Source of the DNA: Corynebacterium kalinowskii
Lineage (GTDB): Bacteria > Actinomycetota > Actinomycetes > Mycobacteriales > Mycobacteriaceae
DNA: 64,000 nucleotides
NCBI RefSeq assembly: GCF_009734385.1
Contig: NZ_CP046452.1
Location: 2,108,001 to 2,172,000, forward strand
Direction of reading: 5' to 3'
The notes under the pieces were generated by a model that made no database searches, had not been told where the DNA came from, and saw nothing but the letters and a program-made list of their open reading frames with translations. Below, piece by piece: positions 1 through 8,333 of the stretch. A program made the position numbers and the translations under genes. Numbering within the stretch: position 1 is the first letter of the stretch; every line of letters begins with the position of its first letter.

Positions 1-915
1 GCGGGTGTGGATGATATCCGCGCGGCCATCGCGAAGGTCGCTTCCGATCACAAGGCTCAGAGCGCGCGCCTAGAGGCCGACATCGCGGCCGCCACCGGCC
101 CACTGCTTGGCTCCGAAAAGCTATCCAAGGTGCCGGATTCAGCAAAGAAGAACCTTGATAACGCCCTGGCCGAAGCCGCCGGCGCCGACCACATCTCCCG
201 CGCCACCGCAGCCGCCTACCGCAAGCGCCTCGGCCAGGCCACCGGCTGGCTCCTCACTTCCTGGATGCTGCGCCTGCGCCCCGATCCGCTCCGTCGCCTG
301 GGACTGCGCGAGGACGCCGACGAAGTCGGAGTGCACCGCACCTCCATGCCAGCACTCGACGCTTCCAGGCGGGCAGTAGCCAATCGCGGCGTGCGTGACT
401 ACGCAGCTGTGCTGGAAGCTGGCCTGCCAGCACGGTGGGCGGATGCGCTGCATGATGAGACGGAAGCTGTCGTCGAGAAGCTGCCTGAGCAGCTGGACCG
501 CGCTGCCGCCGGCACTCGCCTTCCTGCCCAGCCAAGTAAGGCCTGGGGCCTGTTCACTTTTATCCAGTGGCTCGCGCTGCTCGCAGCACTGGTCGGCGTG
601 ATCTGGTACCTGCTGGTGGCGTTCCTCCCTGGCGCGCTAGTTCCGCTGCTTGGCGAGGACCTCACTCCGGATGTGGAGGGCTGGCCGATTCCGACCTTGC
701 TGATTCTGGGCGGAGTGCTCCTCGGTATTCTGCTTGGCCTGCTCACCGCGGTCTTCGGTGGTTTCATCAGCTCCGGTGTGCGCTCCCGCACGAGGCGAGC
801 ACTACGCCGGGAAGTTGCCGAAATGTCGCAGGCGGAAATTACTGCTCCGCTGCTGGACGTGCGTGGGCGCTATCTGGAGTTTCGTGAGCAGCTTCAGAGT
901 GCCACCGGCCGCTAA
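1..915 (+). CDS. C-terminal part of a membrane-anchored GTPase-like protein (YfjP/dynamin-like?), partial
   Basis: The reading frame is open from base 1, so the gene begins outside the window; the GTG at 7 is only an internal candidate. The visible ~304 residues have a helical charged N-terminal half, then two hydrophobic segments (roughly residues 185-215 and 228-255), then a basic stretch (RSRTRRALRREVAEM) and a tail of the pattern ITAPL...RGRYLEFREQL. This tail arrangement resembles the C-terminus of actinobacterial YfjP-type GTPases, which carry the G domain at the N-terminus; no G motif is visible here, so the family call is inference. The last 77 bp overlap the 3' end of the convergent membrane-protein gene, and the last ~125 bp are duplicated at 1433-1557. 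Confidence 0.5.
   Translation, partial: AGVDDIRAAIAKVASDHKAQSARLEADIAAATGPLLGSEKLSKVPDSAKKNLDNALAEAAGADHISRATAAAYRKRLGQATGWLLTSWMLRLRPDPLRRLGLREDADEVGVHRTSMPALDASRRAVANRGVRDYAAVLEAGLPARWADALHDETEAVVEKLPEQLDRAAAGTRLPAQPSKAWGLFTFIQWLALLAALVGVIWYLLVAFLPGALVPLLGEDLTPDVEGWPIPTLLILGGVLLGILLGLLTAVFGGFISSGVRSRTRRALRREVAEMSQAEITAPLLDVRGRYLEFREQLQSATGR
783..912. repeat. Direct repeat R1, copy 1 (3' end of GTPase-like gene)
   Basis: About 125 bp from the CTCCCGC at 783 to the end of the GTPase-like gene recur at 1433-1557 with only about eight mismatches. Copy 1 is the functional 3' end of the plus-strand gene and also encodes the antisense tail of membrane protein A. Confidence 0.9.
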
Positions 916-1351
916 AGAGCACAGATAGCAGCACGATGACACCCAGCGGTAGCCCGACCCAGCTCCACACCATGAGGTATTCGATTCCTGCAAACTGGTA
1001 TTCGTCTGGGCTGGGTCGCTGCCACAGCGTGGTCCCAAGCAATAGTGCACATAGTCCATTCACCGTGCACAAGACGCCTAGAAACGGGTCGAAAGTCCTG
1101 GGACGACTACGAACAATAATCCAAGCAGCCGCCACGAGGACCACTGCGCAAATCAGCACAACGATCGAAATAACATCAGCGATTGCCAGAAGGTAGCCCG
1201 CGAGGGCGACCAGAACGGGGATCAAGGTAGCCCCAACGTAAAACGCCCCGTGACCCTTATGTTTCGTCGCTTGCAGCACTGCGGGCAGTGCGCCAATGGC
1301 GATAGCCGGAATGAGCCAATACTTGAGCGCTACCGTGACAAACTCGATCAT
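839..1351 (-). CDS. Small multi-pass membrane protein, paralogue A
   Basis: 170 residues of unknown function with about four hydrophobic segments. Starts at ATG 1351 with AAAGGA about seven bases upstream. The central signature RSRPRTFDPFLGV and the later IEYLMVWSWVGLPLGV recur in the paralogue at 1489-2037 and more weakly at 2049-2543. The last ~22 residues (RWHSEAAHETPDSAHARPAAEQ type tail) are encoded antisense to the end of the GTPase-like gene, so the soluble tail is overprinted on another coding sequence. No catalytic motif is seen. Its place in a repeat-flanked cassette may suggest an accessory or immunity-type role, but that is speculation. Confidence 0.6.
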   Translation of the reverse strand: MIEFVTVALKYWLIPAIAIGALPAVLQATKHKGHGAFYVGATLIPVLVALAGYLLAIADVISIVVLICAVVLVAAAWIIVRSRPRTFDPFLGVLCTVNGLCALLLGTTLWQRPSPDEYQFAGIEYLMVWSWVGLPLGVIVLLSVLFSGRWHSEAAHETPDSAHARPAAEQ

Positions 1352-1381
1352 CGGTTGTCCTTTCTAGTATGCCCAATTTTA

Positions 1382-1439
1382 GCTAGCGCAACCGGTAAAT
1401 GGCAGTGATGTTCGTTTTCGAGATCTGTCCTGCTCCCGC
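1382..1439. repeat. Direct repeat R2, copy 1 (orphan 3' end of the 220-aa gene)
   Basis: About 55 bp nearly identical to 2556-2613. Read on the minus strand it encodes the last ~17 codons (QISKTNITAIYRLR, stop) of the unknown 220-aa gene, but nothing of that gene lies upstream, so it is a gene remnant. It joins R1 copy 2 at a shared CTCCCGC. Confidence 0.88.
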
Positions 1440-1557
1440 ATGAGGCGGGCACTACGCCGGGATGTTGCCGAAATGTCGCAGGCAGAAATTACTGCTCCGC
1501 TGCTGGATGTGCGTGGACGCTATCTGGAGTTTCGTGAGCAGCTTCAGAGTGCCACCG
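1433..1557. repeat. Direct repeat R1, copy 2 (orphan GTPase 3' fragment)
   Basis: Near-identical copy of 783-907, with no GTPase gene attached upstream. It begins at a CTCCCGC heptamer fused directly to the R2 repeat. On the minus strand it supplies the C-terminal tail of membrane protein B, which is why the tails of proteins A and B match almost exactly while their bodies do not. Confidence 0.9.
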
Positions 1558-2037
1558 GCGCGAAGTAACTACGTAGATCAGGGCGACCACAACGAGGGGA
1601 AGGCCGATCCACGCCCACACCAACACATACTCGAGCCCGAAGAAGCTCGTGTCAGTGGGTGGATTGGCCACGTTAAATGCGAAGATCATGACGCAGATCG
1701 TGTTACATGCCACCCAGACCCCGAGAAATGGATCGAAGCTGCGGGGGCGACTGTAGCGAATGATCCACGCAGCGAGAACTACAATAACCAGCCCGAGAAT
1801 TACGGGCACAAGCCAACCGCCATCGATCAGGAATGCGATCGCGATTGTGGGCAATGTGGTCACTGGCACCAGAGCGATCACACCTAGGTAGAACCACACA
1901 GGCTTGATCCGGTTCGGTGGCAACTTCTTCCGGCGGCACAACTCCAAGATCAACGGCAACGCCCCGAACACTGCAGAGGGGATCCACCAGTAAATGAGCG
2001 CGGCGTAGCAGACGACGTTGTCGGTGAAGACGTTCAT
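1489..2037 (-). CDS. Small multi-pass membrane protein, paralogue B
   Basis: 182 residues with four or so hydrophobic segments and unknown function. Shares YSRPRSFDPFLGV and LEYVLVWAWIGLPLVVV with paralogue A, but the membrane bodies are only moderately similar. The C-terminal tail is almost identical to that of A because both are encoded by R1 repeat copies. It follows paralogue C by 11 bp and is probably co-transcribed with C and the 220-aa gene. No good ribosome binding site is visible before ATG 2037. Confidence 0.6.
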   Translation of the reverse strand: MNVFTDNVVCYAALIYWWIPSAVFGALPLILELCRRKKLPPNRIKPVWFYLGVIALVPVTTLPTIAIAFLIDGGWLVPVILGLVIVVLAAWIIRYSRPRSFDPFLGVWVACNTICVMIFAFNVANPPTDTSFFGLEYVLVWAWIGLPLVVVALIYVVTSRRWHSEAAHETPDSVHAHPAAEQ

Positions 2038-2048
2038 AGTGCGCTATT

Positions 2049-2543
2049 TTACTTGGTCCACGACCCAGGAATTTTCCCTAAAACCCAGACCAGCGTTTGC
2101 AAAAAGGCAATGATCGCCAGGGGCACCCCAAGGAACCACCAGCTGAAAAAGAGCCCAACGCTCCACGTGTCTGAGCCATCGCCGGGGCCAGTCATAAGCG
2201 AATCGATAGCAACGAAGAGACATGAGCCGGAAACCACGCATAACGTGCAGTAGAAGGGGTCGACGCTTCGCTTGGCGCTGTAAAATACCTGCCAGAGTGC
2301 GGCAACGGGGACCGTCAACATCGGCCAGACCCCGAGTGCGTCCAGATGGAGACGTTCGATCAGTGATGGGAGCGTCGCGGTGAATGCGGCGCCAATGAGT
2401 AGCGCCACTACGTAAAACCACCACCTACGTGGCTGGCGACGGCCCCATACTCGTGGTTCCAGGAGATACAACAGTCCAAAACAGACGAGAGCCGGAAGCA
2501 GCCACATCTGTGCCGTCAGTGAGATCACGCTATAAAGGTGCAT
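2049..2543 (-). CDS. Small multi-pass membrane protein, paralogue C
   Basis: 164 residues, several hydrophobic segments, function unknown. The motif KRSVDPFYCTLCVVSG aligns with RPRTFDPFLGVLCTVNG of paralogue A, so it is a distant third member of the local family. It lacks the R1-encoded tail. Starts at ATG 2543 with GGTGA about five bases upstream. It lies 13 bp downstream of the 220-aa gene, consistent with an operon. Confidence 0.6.
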   Translation of the reverse strand: MHLYSVISLTAQMWLLPALVCFGLLYLLEPRVWGRRQPRRWWFYVVALLIGAAFTATLPSLIERLHLDALGVWPMLTVPVAALWQVFYSAKRSVDPFYCTLCVVSGSCLFVAIDSLMTGPGDGSDTWSVGLFFSWWFLGVPLAIIAFLQTLVWVLGKIPGSWTK

Positions 2544-2555
2544 AGTTTCACCATG

Positions 2556-2613
2556 TCTAGCGCAACCGGTAAATGGCAGTGATGTTCGTTTTCGAGATCT
2601 CTCCTGCTCCCGC
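2556..2613. repeat. Direct repeat R2, copy 2 (native 3' end of the 220-aa gene)
   Basis: Matches 1382-1439 almost base for base, including the CTCCCGC heptamer at 2607-2613 where the similarity stops. Here it is the intact 3' end of the 220-aa gene, so this is likely the source copy. Confidence 0.88.
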
Positions 2614-3219
2614 GGCGAGTTCAGCGTGAAAGTCTTGACCTACCCGTGCGCTCGAAACTGACACCCATTTCCACGCCTGCTGCGTCGTTTCGCGTCGGCC
2701 AACCTCGAAACACTGCAGGCTGCGCCCGATAACGAATTTCCCGCCGTCTTCGCAAATGACGAGGTAGACCATATCTCCGATAGTACTGCGTCGCAGGTTC
2801 GGCAATTCCTGTTGGGACATCATTTGCGCTGGTACTGGAGAAATCCGCTCGATCACCCCAAACCTGCGATGCTCCCCCTGCTTATCGATCACGTGCAGCG
2901 GATACCCCACTTGCGCGCTCACCAACCGGTCATACTCCCATGTCGCAGGCGGATGGTCCCTCCCCCAGACCGCCAGCCTGTGCTCATCTGCGGTGATGAA
3001 CCACTCGCCCGCTGCAGCTACCCGCACACCCTCACCGAGCGTGCGCGGAAAGCGTTTGCCCAGCGCCCGCAGCTTGTCGACGGCCATTGCATCATCAACA
3101 TTGGCGAACCCCTCACTGTCTAACAGCCTCAAGATGTCAGCAAGCTCAAGATCGGGCGAAGCCTCCCAGAGATCCTGGAGTGCGTCTAAGAGTTGGGGAA
3201 TTCTGGTGGGATCCTTCAT
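2557..3219 (-). CDS. Unknown 220-aa cytosolic protein
   Basis: Not recognised. The protein has no membrane segment or signal peptide. It opens with a helical region (IPQLLDALQDLWEASPDLELADILRLLDSEGF) and continues with a mixed beta-rich part containing many Trp and aromatic residues. Its last codons coincide with repeat R2, a second copy of which lies alone at 1382-1439. First gene of a probable three-gene unit with membrane proteins C and B. The ribosome binding site before ATG 3219 is weak. Confidence 0.5.
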   Translation of the reverse strand: MKDPTRIPQLLDALQDLWEASPDLELADILRLLDSEGFANVDDAMAVDKLRALGKRFPRTLGEGVRVAAAGEWFITADEHRLAVWGRDHPPATWEYDRLVSAQVGYPLHVIDKQGEHRRFGVIERISPVPAQMMSQQELPNLRRSTIGDMVYLVICEDGGKFVIGRSLQCFEVGRRETTQQAWKWVSVSSARVGQDFHAELAAGAGEISKTNITAIYRLR

Positions 3220-3382
3220 AGCAGCTTCAGTGTATTACGGGCCCGTTATCGACCTTAAATTCACTTCATATAACCCCACGTGCCGCCAGCGAAATGTCCT
3301 CGATTTGATGTCGATCAAAGAAACGCTACTGCTGACGGCTCGATAGCCAAAGTGAAACCCTTCGCCAACACCAGGAGTACTC

Positions 3383-3922
3383 ATGTCTTTCCGCTTTGCA
3401 GCCGGAGCTGTCACTCTAGCCCTCACTCTTCCGCTATCCATTCAGCCAGCATTCGCCGCATTCAACGAGACCGACTATTCCCAAAACCCAGCATGCGGTG
3501 TTGGCTATGAAGATAACTTTAAGCAGTTCACCGACCAGATTCCCGGCAGCTTCCACGGCTGGCGCGCTACTGCTCAGCACAACTTCAATCCATGCCGCAC
3601 GTTGAGCTACGTGGTTGCCGAGGCTATCACCAAAGATCCGAACACGCCGCGCCACATCATGTTCTTCCACAAGGGTGCGTACTTCGGAACAGCCACTCCG
3701 GAAGCCCACGCATTCACTGAAGTCGTCGGCGCAACTGACACCAGCGTGACCGTGAACTACTACCACTGGAAAGCTCCAGGCTGGCCTGAGCAGTTCGCGG
3801 GCCAGGTCACTTACCGCTGGGATGGCGAAAAAGTGGTTACCGATGGACAGATTCAGCCGGCTCCTGCCCCCCCCAACGCACCGCAGTTCAGCCTGCCAGC
3901 ACTGTCTTCCGGTCTTTGGTAG
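3383..3922 (+). CDS. Secreted LppP/LprE-like protein
   Basis: 179 residues. A Sec signal peptide is clear (basic start, hydrophobic core, likely cleavage after QPAFA near residue 26); there is no lipobox cysteine, so a soluble exported protein is expected. The mature part contains LSYVVAEAI, then RHIMFFHKGAYFGTATPEA, the pattern of the LppP/LprE family of actinobacterial envelope proteins, whose function is unknown. Two cysteines could form a disulfide. AGGAG precedes ATG 3383. The gene stands alone between the accessory island and the convergent S10 operon. Confidence 0.65.
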   Translation: MSFRFAAGAVTLALTLPLSIQPAFAAFNETDYSQNPACGVGYEDNFKQFTDQIPGSFHGWRATAQHNFNPCRTLSYVVAEAITKDPNTPRHIMFFHKGAYFGTATPEAHAFTEVVGATDTSVTVNYYHWKAPGWPEQFAGQVTYRWDGEKVVTDGQIQPAPAPPNAPQFSLPALSSGLW

Positions 3923-3950
3923 ATCTGACTTCGGCGGGTTAATGCCTGCC

Positions 3951-4055
3951 GAATGAAATTTCACCCCTATCGCAAGATTTCATTCCCACCAGTCACTTTT
4001 CGTGACTTCAGCTAACTACTGGGAATGAAATTTGCACTCGGCAGCCAAATTTCAT
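3951..4055. repeat. Nested inverted repeats with ATGAAATTT units
   Basis: Four copies of the unit ATGAAATTT or its complement occur (3953, about 3976, 4025 and 4047). TTTCATTCCCA at 3978-3988 is a perfect complement of TGGGAATGAAA at 4020-4030, and GTCAC/GTGAC forms a small hairpin in the middle. It lies between the secreted-protein gene and the S10 terminator. No T-run follows; function unknown. Confidence 0.6.
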
Positions 4056-4103
4056 CTGAATGTACCAATGACAAACCCGCCTTCGGCGCGTCGATAAGCA
4101 TGC

Positions 4104-4135
4104 AAAAAGCCCCAGCCAAAGTGACTGGGGCTTTT
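4104..4135. terminator. Bidirectional terminator after rpsQ
   Basis: AAAAGCCCCAGCC pairs with ACTGGGGCTTTT around a short loop, with A and T tracts on either side, so it can stop transcription from rpsQ (minus) and from the plus strand. Confidence 0.85.
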
Positions 4136-4153
4136 ACGCTGTCTAGCTAGGGC

Positions 4154-4441
4154 TTACTTAGCCTTCTCGACGATCTCGACGAGACGGTAGTGCTTGTCCT
4201 TAGACAGTGGGCGGGTCTCCTCGATCTTCACGAGGTCGCCGATGCCAGCGATCTCGTTCTCATCGTGAGCCTTGACCTTCGAGTTGGTACGAATGGTCTT
4301 GCCGTACAGTGCGTGCTGCTTACGGTCTTCCAACTCGACGACAATGGTCTTGTTCATCTTGTCGGAAACGACGTAGCCGGTACGAACCTTGCGGGCGCCC
4401 TTTTCCTTCTTTTCAGTGTTGTTCACAGTTGCCTCACTCAT
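4154..4441 (-). CDS. rpsQ: 30S ribosomal protein S17
   Basis: 95 residues; primary 16S rRNA-binding protein of the OB-fold type. Family motifs [23 protein letters not shown] and the [20 protein letters not shown] segment are present. The ~13-residue N-terminal extension ([16 protein letters not shown]) is common in actinobacteria. Last gene of the S10 operon, 2 bp after rpmC, followed by a strong terminator rather than by rplN. Confidence 0.97.
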   Translation of the reverse strand: MSEATVNNTEKKEKGARKVRTGYVVSDKMNKTIVVELEDRKQHALYGKTIRTNSKVKAHDENEIAGIGDLVKIEETRPLSKDKHYRLVEIVEKAK

Positions 4442-4443
4442 GA

Positions 4444-4674
4444 TTAAGCCTCAGCTCCCGGGACAACGGACAGGCCCAGCTCGCGCTCACGGATGACCGT
4501 GTAGATGCGGGCGATGTCCTGCTTGACCACGCGCAGACGGCGGTTGTTGGTCAGCTGGCCGGTAGCCATCTGGAAGCGCAGGTTGAACAGCTCTTCCTTG
4601 GCCTCCTTCAGACGGGTGGTCAGCTCTTCAGCGCTGAGCTCGCGGAGCTCGTGTGCAGCGTTACCAGATGCCAT
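4444..4674 (-). CDS. rpmC: 50S ribosomal protein L29
   Basis: 76 residues forming the expected helical hairpin ([21 protein letters not shown], then [10 protein letters not shown] and [19 protein letters not shown]). Located near the exit tunnel in the 50S subunit. Its ATG overlaps the rplP stop codon by one base, indicating translational coupling. Confidence 0.97.
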   Translation of the reverse strand: MASGNAAHELRELSAEELTTRLKEAKEELFNLRFQMATGQLTNNRRLRVVKQDIARIYTVIRERELGLSVVPGAEA

Positions 4675-5090
4675 TAGAACTGGTCCTCCTTACGAACGAT
4701 GCGGACCTTACATGGCAGCTTCTGGCCTGCACGACGCAGAGCTTCAAAAGCAACTTCCTCACTTGGGTAAGACATTTCGAAGAGGATACGGCCAGGCTTT
4801 ACGTTGGCGACCCACTTCTCCACGCCACCCTTACCGGAACCCATACGCACACCGAGTGCCTTCTGGGTCAGCGGACGGTCTGGGAAGATGTTGATCCACA
4901 CCTTGCCACCACGCTTGACGTGGCGGTTGATGGCGATACGAGCGGACTCGATCTGACGGTTGGTGATGTAGGCAGGCTCGAGAGCCTGGATGCCGTAATC
5001 ACCGAAAGTGACGCGGTTGCCGCCCTTGGACACACCGGTGCGGTGTGGGCGGTGCTGGCGACGGTACTTGACGCGCTTAGGGATAAGCAT
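4674..5090 (-). CDS. rplP: 50S ribosomal protein L16
   Basis: 138 residues of standard length. Starts [19 protein letters not shown] and contains [19 protein letters not shown] and the universally conserved [18 protein letters not shown] loop region. Binds 23S rRNA near the A site. In the S10 operon between rpsC and rpmC. Confidence 0.98.
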   Translation of the reverse strand: MLIPKRVKYRRQHRPHRTGVSKGGNRVTFGDYGIQALEPAYITNRQIESARIAINRHVKRGGKVWINIFPDRPLTQKALGVRMGSGKGGVEKWVANVKPGRILFEMSYPSEEVAFEALRRAGQKLPCKVRIVRKEDQF

Positions 5091-5092
5091 TC

Positions 5093-5842
5093 TTAGCCCT
5101 CCTGCTTCTGCTCAGCACGCTGACGACGCTGTCCACCGCGACGTGGACGCTCGCGACGATCGCCACCGCGACCGCGACGCTCAGCTGGTGCGTTGAGTTC
5201 GGACTCGCGACGGCCACCAACGACGTCACCCTTGTAGATCCACACCTTGACGCCAATGCGGCCGAACGTGGTGTGAGCCTCCCAGGTGCCGTAGTCGATC
5301 TCGGCGCGAAGGGTGTGCAGCGGAACGCGACCCTCGTGGTAGCGCTCGGTGCGAGACATCTCGGCGCCGCCGAGACGACCGGAACATACAACCTTGATGC
5401 CCTTGACCTGTGGCTGGCGCATTGCGCCCTGGATTGCCTTGCGCATTGCGCGACGGAATGCCACACGGTTGGTGAGCTGCTCGGCGATGGACTGAGCCAC
5501 CAGCTGAGCGTTAGCGTCGATGTTCTTAACCTCGAGGATGTTGAGAGCAACCTGCTTGCCGGTCAGCTTCTCCAGCTGGCCGCGGATGCGGTCAGCCTCG
5601 GAGCCACGACGACCGATCACGATGCCCGGACGGGCGGTGTGAATGTCGACGCGGACGCGGTCGCGGGTGCGCTCGATGACAACGTCGGCAACGCCGGCGC
5701 GGTCAAGGCCCTTTGCGAGGAACTGGCGGATCTGAATGTCTTCTGCGACGTAGTCGGAGTAAGACTTATCGGCGAACCAGTGGGACTTCCAGTCGGAAGT
5801 GATGCCCAAGCGTAGGCCGTGTGGATGGATTTTCTGGCCCAC
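5093..5842 (-). CDS. rpsC: 30S ribosomal protein S3
   Basis: 249 residues. The N-terminal start [20 protein letters not shown], the KH domain with the GxxG loop ([14 protein letters not shown]) and the C-terminal domain ending in a long Arg/Gln-rich tail (from about residue 212) are all visible. Part of the mRNA entry channel. Overlaps the rplV stop by one base. Confidence 0.98.
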   Translation of the reverse strand: MGQKIHPHGLRLGITSDWKSHWFADKSYSDYVAEDIQIRQFLAKGLDRAGVADVVIERTRDRVRVDIHTARPGIVIGRRGSEADRIRGQLEKLTGKQVALNILEVKNIDANAQLVAQSIAEQLTNRVAFRRAMRKAIQGAMRQPQVKGIKVVCSGRLGGAEMSRTERYHEGRVPLHTLRAEIDYGTWEAHTTFGRIGVKVWIYKGDVVGGRRESELNAPAERRGRGGDRRERPRRGGQRRQRAEQKQEG

Positions 5843-6204
5843 TACTTGGCCCCTTCCTTCTGGCTTTCGACAACCACAGTGATGTGGCTGGTGCGCTTAC
5901 GGATAATGAATGCGCGACCCTGTGCGCGTGGCTGGAAACGACGCATGGTTGGTCCCTCGTCGGCGTAAGCCTCGGAGATAACCAGGGTGCGTGGATCCAT
6001 GCCGAAGTTGTTCTCAGCGTTAGCTGCTGCAGAAGCAACAACCTTGGCTACTGGCTCAGCAGCATCCTGCGGAGCGTACTTCAGGATCGCCATTGCCTCG
6101 GACACGGTCTTGCCGCGAACGAGATCGATGACGCGGCGTGCCTTCATCGGGGTGACCCGGACGAAGCGCGCAGTCGCGCGGGCGGTGGTGATTTGGTCAC
6201 TCAT
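5842..6204 (-). CDS. rplV: 50S ribosomal protein L22
   Basis: 120 residues; contains [21 protein letters not shown] and the hairpin-loop region ([34 protein letters not shown]) that lines the exit tunnel and is where macrolide-resistance changes map. The loop looks ordinary. Three bases separate it from rpsS. Confidence 0.98.
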   Translation of the reverse strand: MSDQITTARATARFVRVTPMKARRVIDLVRGKTVSEAMAILKYAPQDAAEPVAKVVASAAANAENNFGMDPRTLVISEAYADEGPTMRRFQPRAQGRAFIIRKRTSHITVVVESQKEGAK

Positions 6205-6207
6205 CGC

Positions 6208-6486
6208 TTATCGACGTCCCTTCTTGTCATCCTTGATGTGACCCTTAAAGGTCTTGGTTGGTGCGAACTCGCCGAGCTTGTGGCCAACCATGGAATCATC
6301 AATGAAAACCGGCACGTGCTTGCGACCGTCGTGGACGGCAAAGGTGTGACCGATGAAATCAGGGAGAATGGTGGAGCGGCGAGACCAGGTCTTGATGACC
6401 TGCTTGGTGCCCTTTTCGTTCTGAGCGTCGACCTTGTTGAGGAGGTGCTCATCGACAAACGGGCCCTTCTTAAGGCTGCGTGGCAT
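6208..6486 (-). CDS. rpsS: 30S ribosomal protein S19
   Basis: 92 residues. [16 protein letters not shown], the central [28 protein letters not shown] and the C-terminal [16 protein letters not shown] are diagnostic. Sits in the 30S head. The 3' end contains one copy of the CTTATCGACG 10-mer (6207-6216). Confidence 0.98.
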   Translation of the reverse strand: MPRSLKKGPFVDEHLLNKVDAQNEKGTKQVIKTWSRRSTILPDFIGHTFAVHDGRKHVPVFIDDSMVGHKLGEFAPTKTFKGHIKDDKKGRR

Positions 6487-6499
6487 TTTCTACCTCCTC

Positions 6500-7342
6500 T
6501 TAGCGCTTCTTGTTCTTGTTGGAGCGACGGCGACGAACGATCAGACGATCGGACGGACGGTTTGGCTTGCGGGTTCGGCCTTCCTTCTGGCCCCATGGGG
6601 ACACTGGGTGGCGACCACCGGAAGTCTTACCTTCACCACCACCGTGTGGGTGGTCGACCGGGTTCATAACGACACCACGGACGGTTGGGCGAACGCCCTT
6701 CCAGCGCATACGGCCGGCCTTGCCCCAACGGATGTTGATCTGGTCAGCGTTGCCGACCTCACCGATGGTTGCGCGGCAGCGAATGTCCACGCGGCGGATT
6801 TCGGAAGATGGCATACGCAGGATTGCGTACTTGCCTTCCTTACCCAGCAGCTGGATGGAAGCACCAGCGGAGCGAGCCATCTTGGCGCCGCCACCTGGCT
6901 TGAGCTCAACACAGTGCACGGTGGCACCGGCAGGGATGTTACGCAGTGGCAGGTTGTTGCCAACCTTGATGTCGGCGTTTGCGCCGGACTCGAGGATAGC
7001 GCCCTGCTTCAGGCCCTTAGGAGCAATGATGTAACGCTTCTCGCCATCACGGAAGTGAAGGAGAGCAATGTTAGCGGTACGGTTCGGGTCGTACTCGATG
7101 TGAGCGACCTTAGCGGTGATGCCGTCCTTGTCAGCACGACGGAAGTCGATGACACGGTACTGGCGCTTGTGTCCGCCACCCTTGTGACGAGTGGTGATGT
7201 GGCCGTGAACGTTACGGCCGCCCGACTTGGACAGTGGGCGCAGCAGAGTCTTCTCCGGAGTCGAGCGAGTGATCTCCTCGAACATCGAAACGGAGCTCTG
7301 GCGGCGACCCGGGGTTGTCGGCTTGTACTTGCGAATAGCCAT
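6500..7342 (-). CDS. rplB: 50S ribosomal protein L2
   Basis: 280 residues. Shows the RNA-binding OB-fold region, the SH3-like domain and the C-terminal motif [31 protein letters not shown], with the conserved His needed near the peptidyl transferase centre. Basic Asn/Lys tail at the end. S10 operon. Confidence 0.98.
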   Translation of the reverse strand: MAIRKYKPTTPGRRQSSVSMFEEITRSTPEKTLLRPLSKSGGRNVHGHITTRHKGGGHKRQYRVIDFRRADKDGITAKVAHIEYDPNRTANIALLHFRDGEKRYIIAPKGLKQGAILESGANADIKVGNNLPLRNIPAGATVHCVELKPGGGAKMARSAGASIQLLGKEGKYAILRMPSSEIRRVDIRCRATIGEVGNADQINIRWGKAGRMRWKGVRPTVRGVVMNPVDHPHGGGEGKTSGGRHPVSPWGQKEGRTRKPNRPSDRLIVRRRRSNKNKKR

Positions 7343-7371
7343 AGTTTTTCTGGTCCTTAACTTTCCGCCGC

Positions 7372-7677
7372 CTAGGAGGCGGAACCGCCGAAGATGTCGA
7401 TTGGATCGCTGCCCTCGCGCAGGGTGACAATGGCACGCTTGGTTGCCTTACGCTGACCAAAACCGGAACGGGTGCGCTTGCGCTTGCCCTCACGGTTCAA
7501 GGTGTTAACGGAAGCGACCTTGACGCCAAAGATCTGCTCGATAGCAATCTTGATCTCAGTCTTGTTGGAGGAAGGAGCTACCAGGAAGGTGTACTGTCCC
7601 TGCTCCATAAGGCCGTAGGACTTCTCGGATACGACCGGTGCGAGGATGATGTCGCGTGGATCTGCGATAGTAGCCAT
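7372..7677 (-). CDS. rplW: 50S ribosomal protein L23
   Basis: 101 residues; [25 protein letters not shown] and the [19 protein letters not shown] segment are typical. L23 lies at the exit tunnel and docks trigger factor and SRP. Overlaps the rplD stop by one base. Confidence 0.97.
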   Translation of the reverse strand: MATIADPRDIILAPVVSEKSYGLMEQGQYTFLVAPSSNKTEIKIAIEQIFGVKVASVNTLNREGKRKRTRSGFGQRKATKRAIVTLREGSDPIDIFGGSAS

Positions 7678-8333
7678 TACTTAGCCTCCTCCTTGGCCGC
7701 GCCAGTTGCGCGGTCGATGAAGGTGTTAAGAGCCTCAACAGAGAACACAACGTCGTCAGACTTGAGGACGTCGTAGGTGTTCAGCTGGTCAGCTGCCAGG
7801 GTGTGAACGCCTGGGAGGTTGTTAACACTCTTCCATGCGGTGATGTCTTCACGGCCGAGGACGACGAGCACATTGCGGCGCTCGGTCAGACGCTCGATGA
7901 AAGCGCGTGCAGACTTCGTGGATGGGGTCTGGCCCGCAACAAGCTCAGTCACCACGTGAATACGATCGTTGCGTGCACGGTCGGAAAGAGAACCGTAGAG
8001 TGCAGCCTTGATCATCTTCTTAGGGGTGCGCTGCTCGTAGTTACGAGGCTGTGGGCCGTGTGCGACGCCGCCGCCGGCGAAGTGAGGAGCACGGATCGAG
8101 CCCTGACGAGCGCGGCCGGTTCCCTTCTGACGGAATGGCTTCTTGCCGCCGCCGGAGACCATCGCACGAGTCTTCGTAGCGTGGGTGCCCTGGCGAGCAG
8201 CTGCAAGCTGTGCGTTAACGACCTGGTGCATCAGTGCAACTGATGCTTCGCGGTCGAAAATCTCTGCAGGCAGCTCGACCGTGCCGTTCGTCTTACCATC
8301 AGCGGTGTGGACGTCAAGCTTTAGATTGGTCAT
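7677..8333 (-). CDS. rplD: 50S ribosomal protein L4
   Basis: 218 residues. The tunnel-lining extended loop ([41 protein letters not shown]) and the C-terminal Rossmann-like part ([26 protein letters not shown]) are intact. Overlaps rplC by four bases. Confidence 0.98.
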   Translation of the reverse strand: MTNLKLDVHTADGKTNGTVELPAEIFDREASVALMHQVVNAQLAAARQGTHATKTRAMVSGGGKKPFRQKGTGRARQGSIRAPHFAGGGVAHGPQPRNYEQRTPKKMIKAALYGSLSDRARNDRIHVVTELVAGQTPSTKSARAFIERLTERRNVLVVLGREDITAWKSVNNLPGVHTLAADQLNTYDVLKSDDVVFSVEALNTFIDRATGAAKEEAK

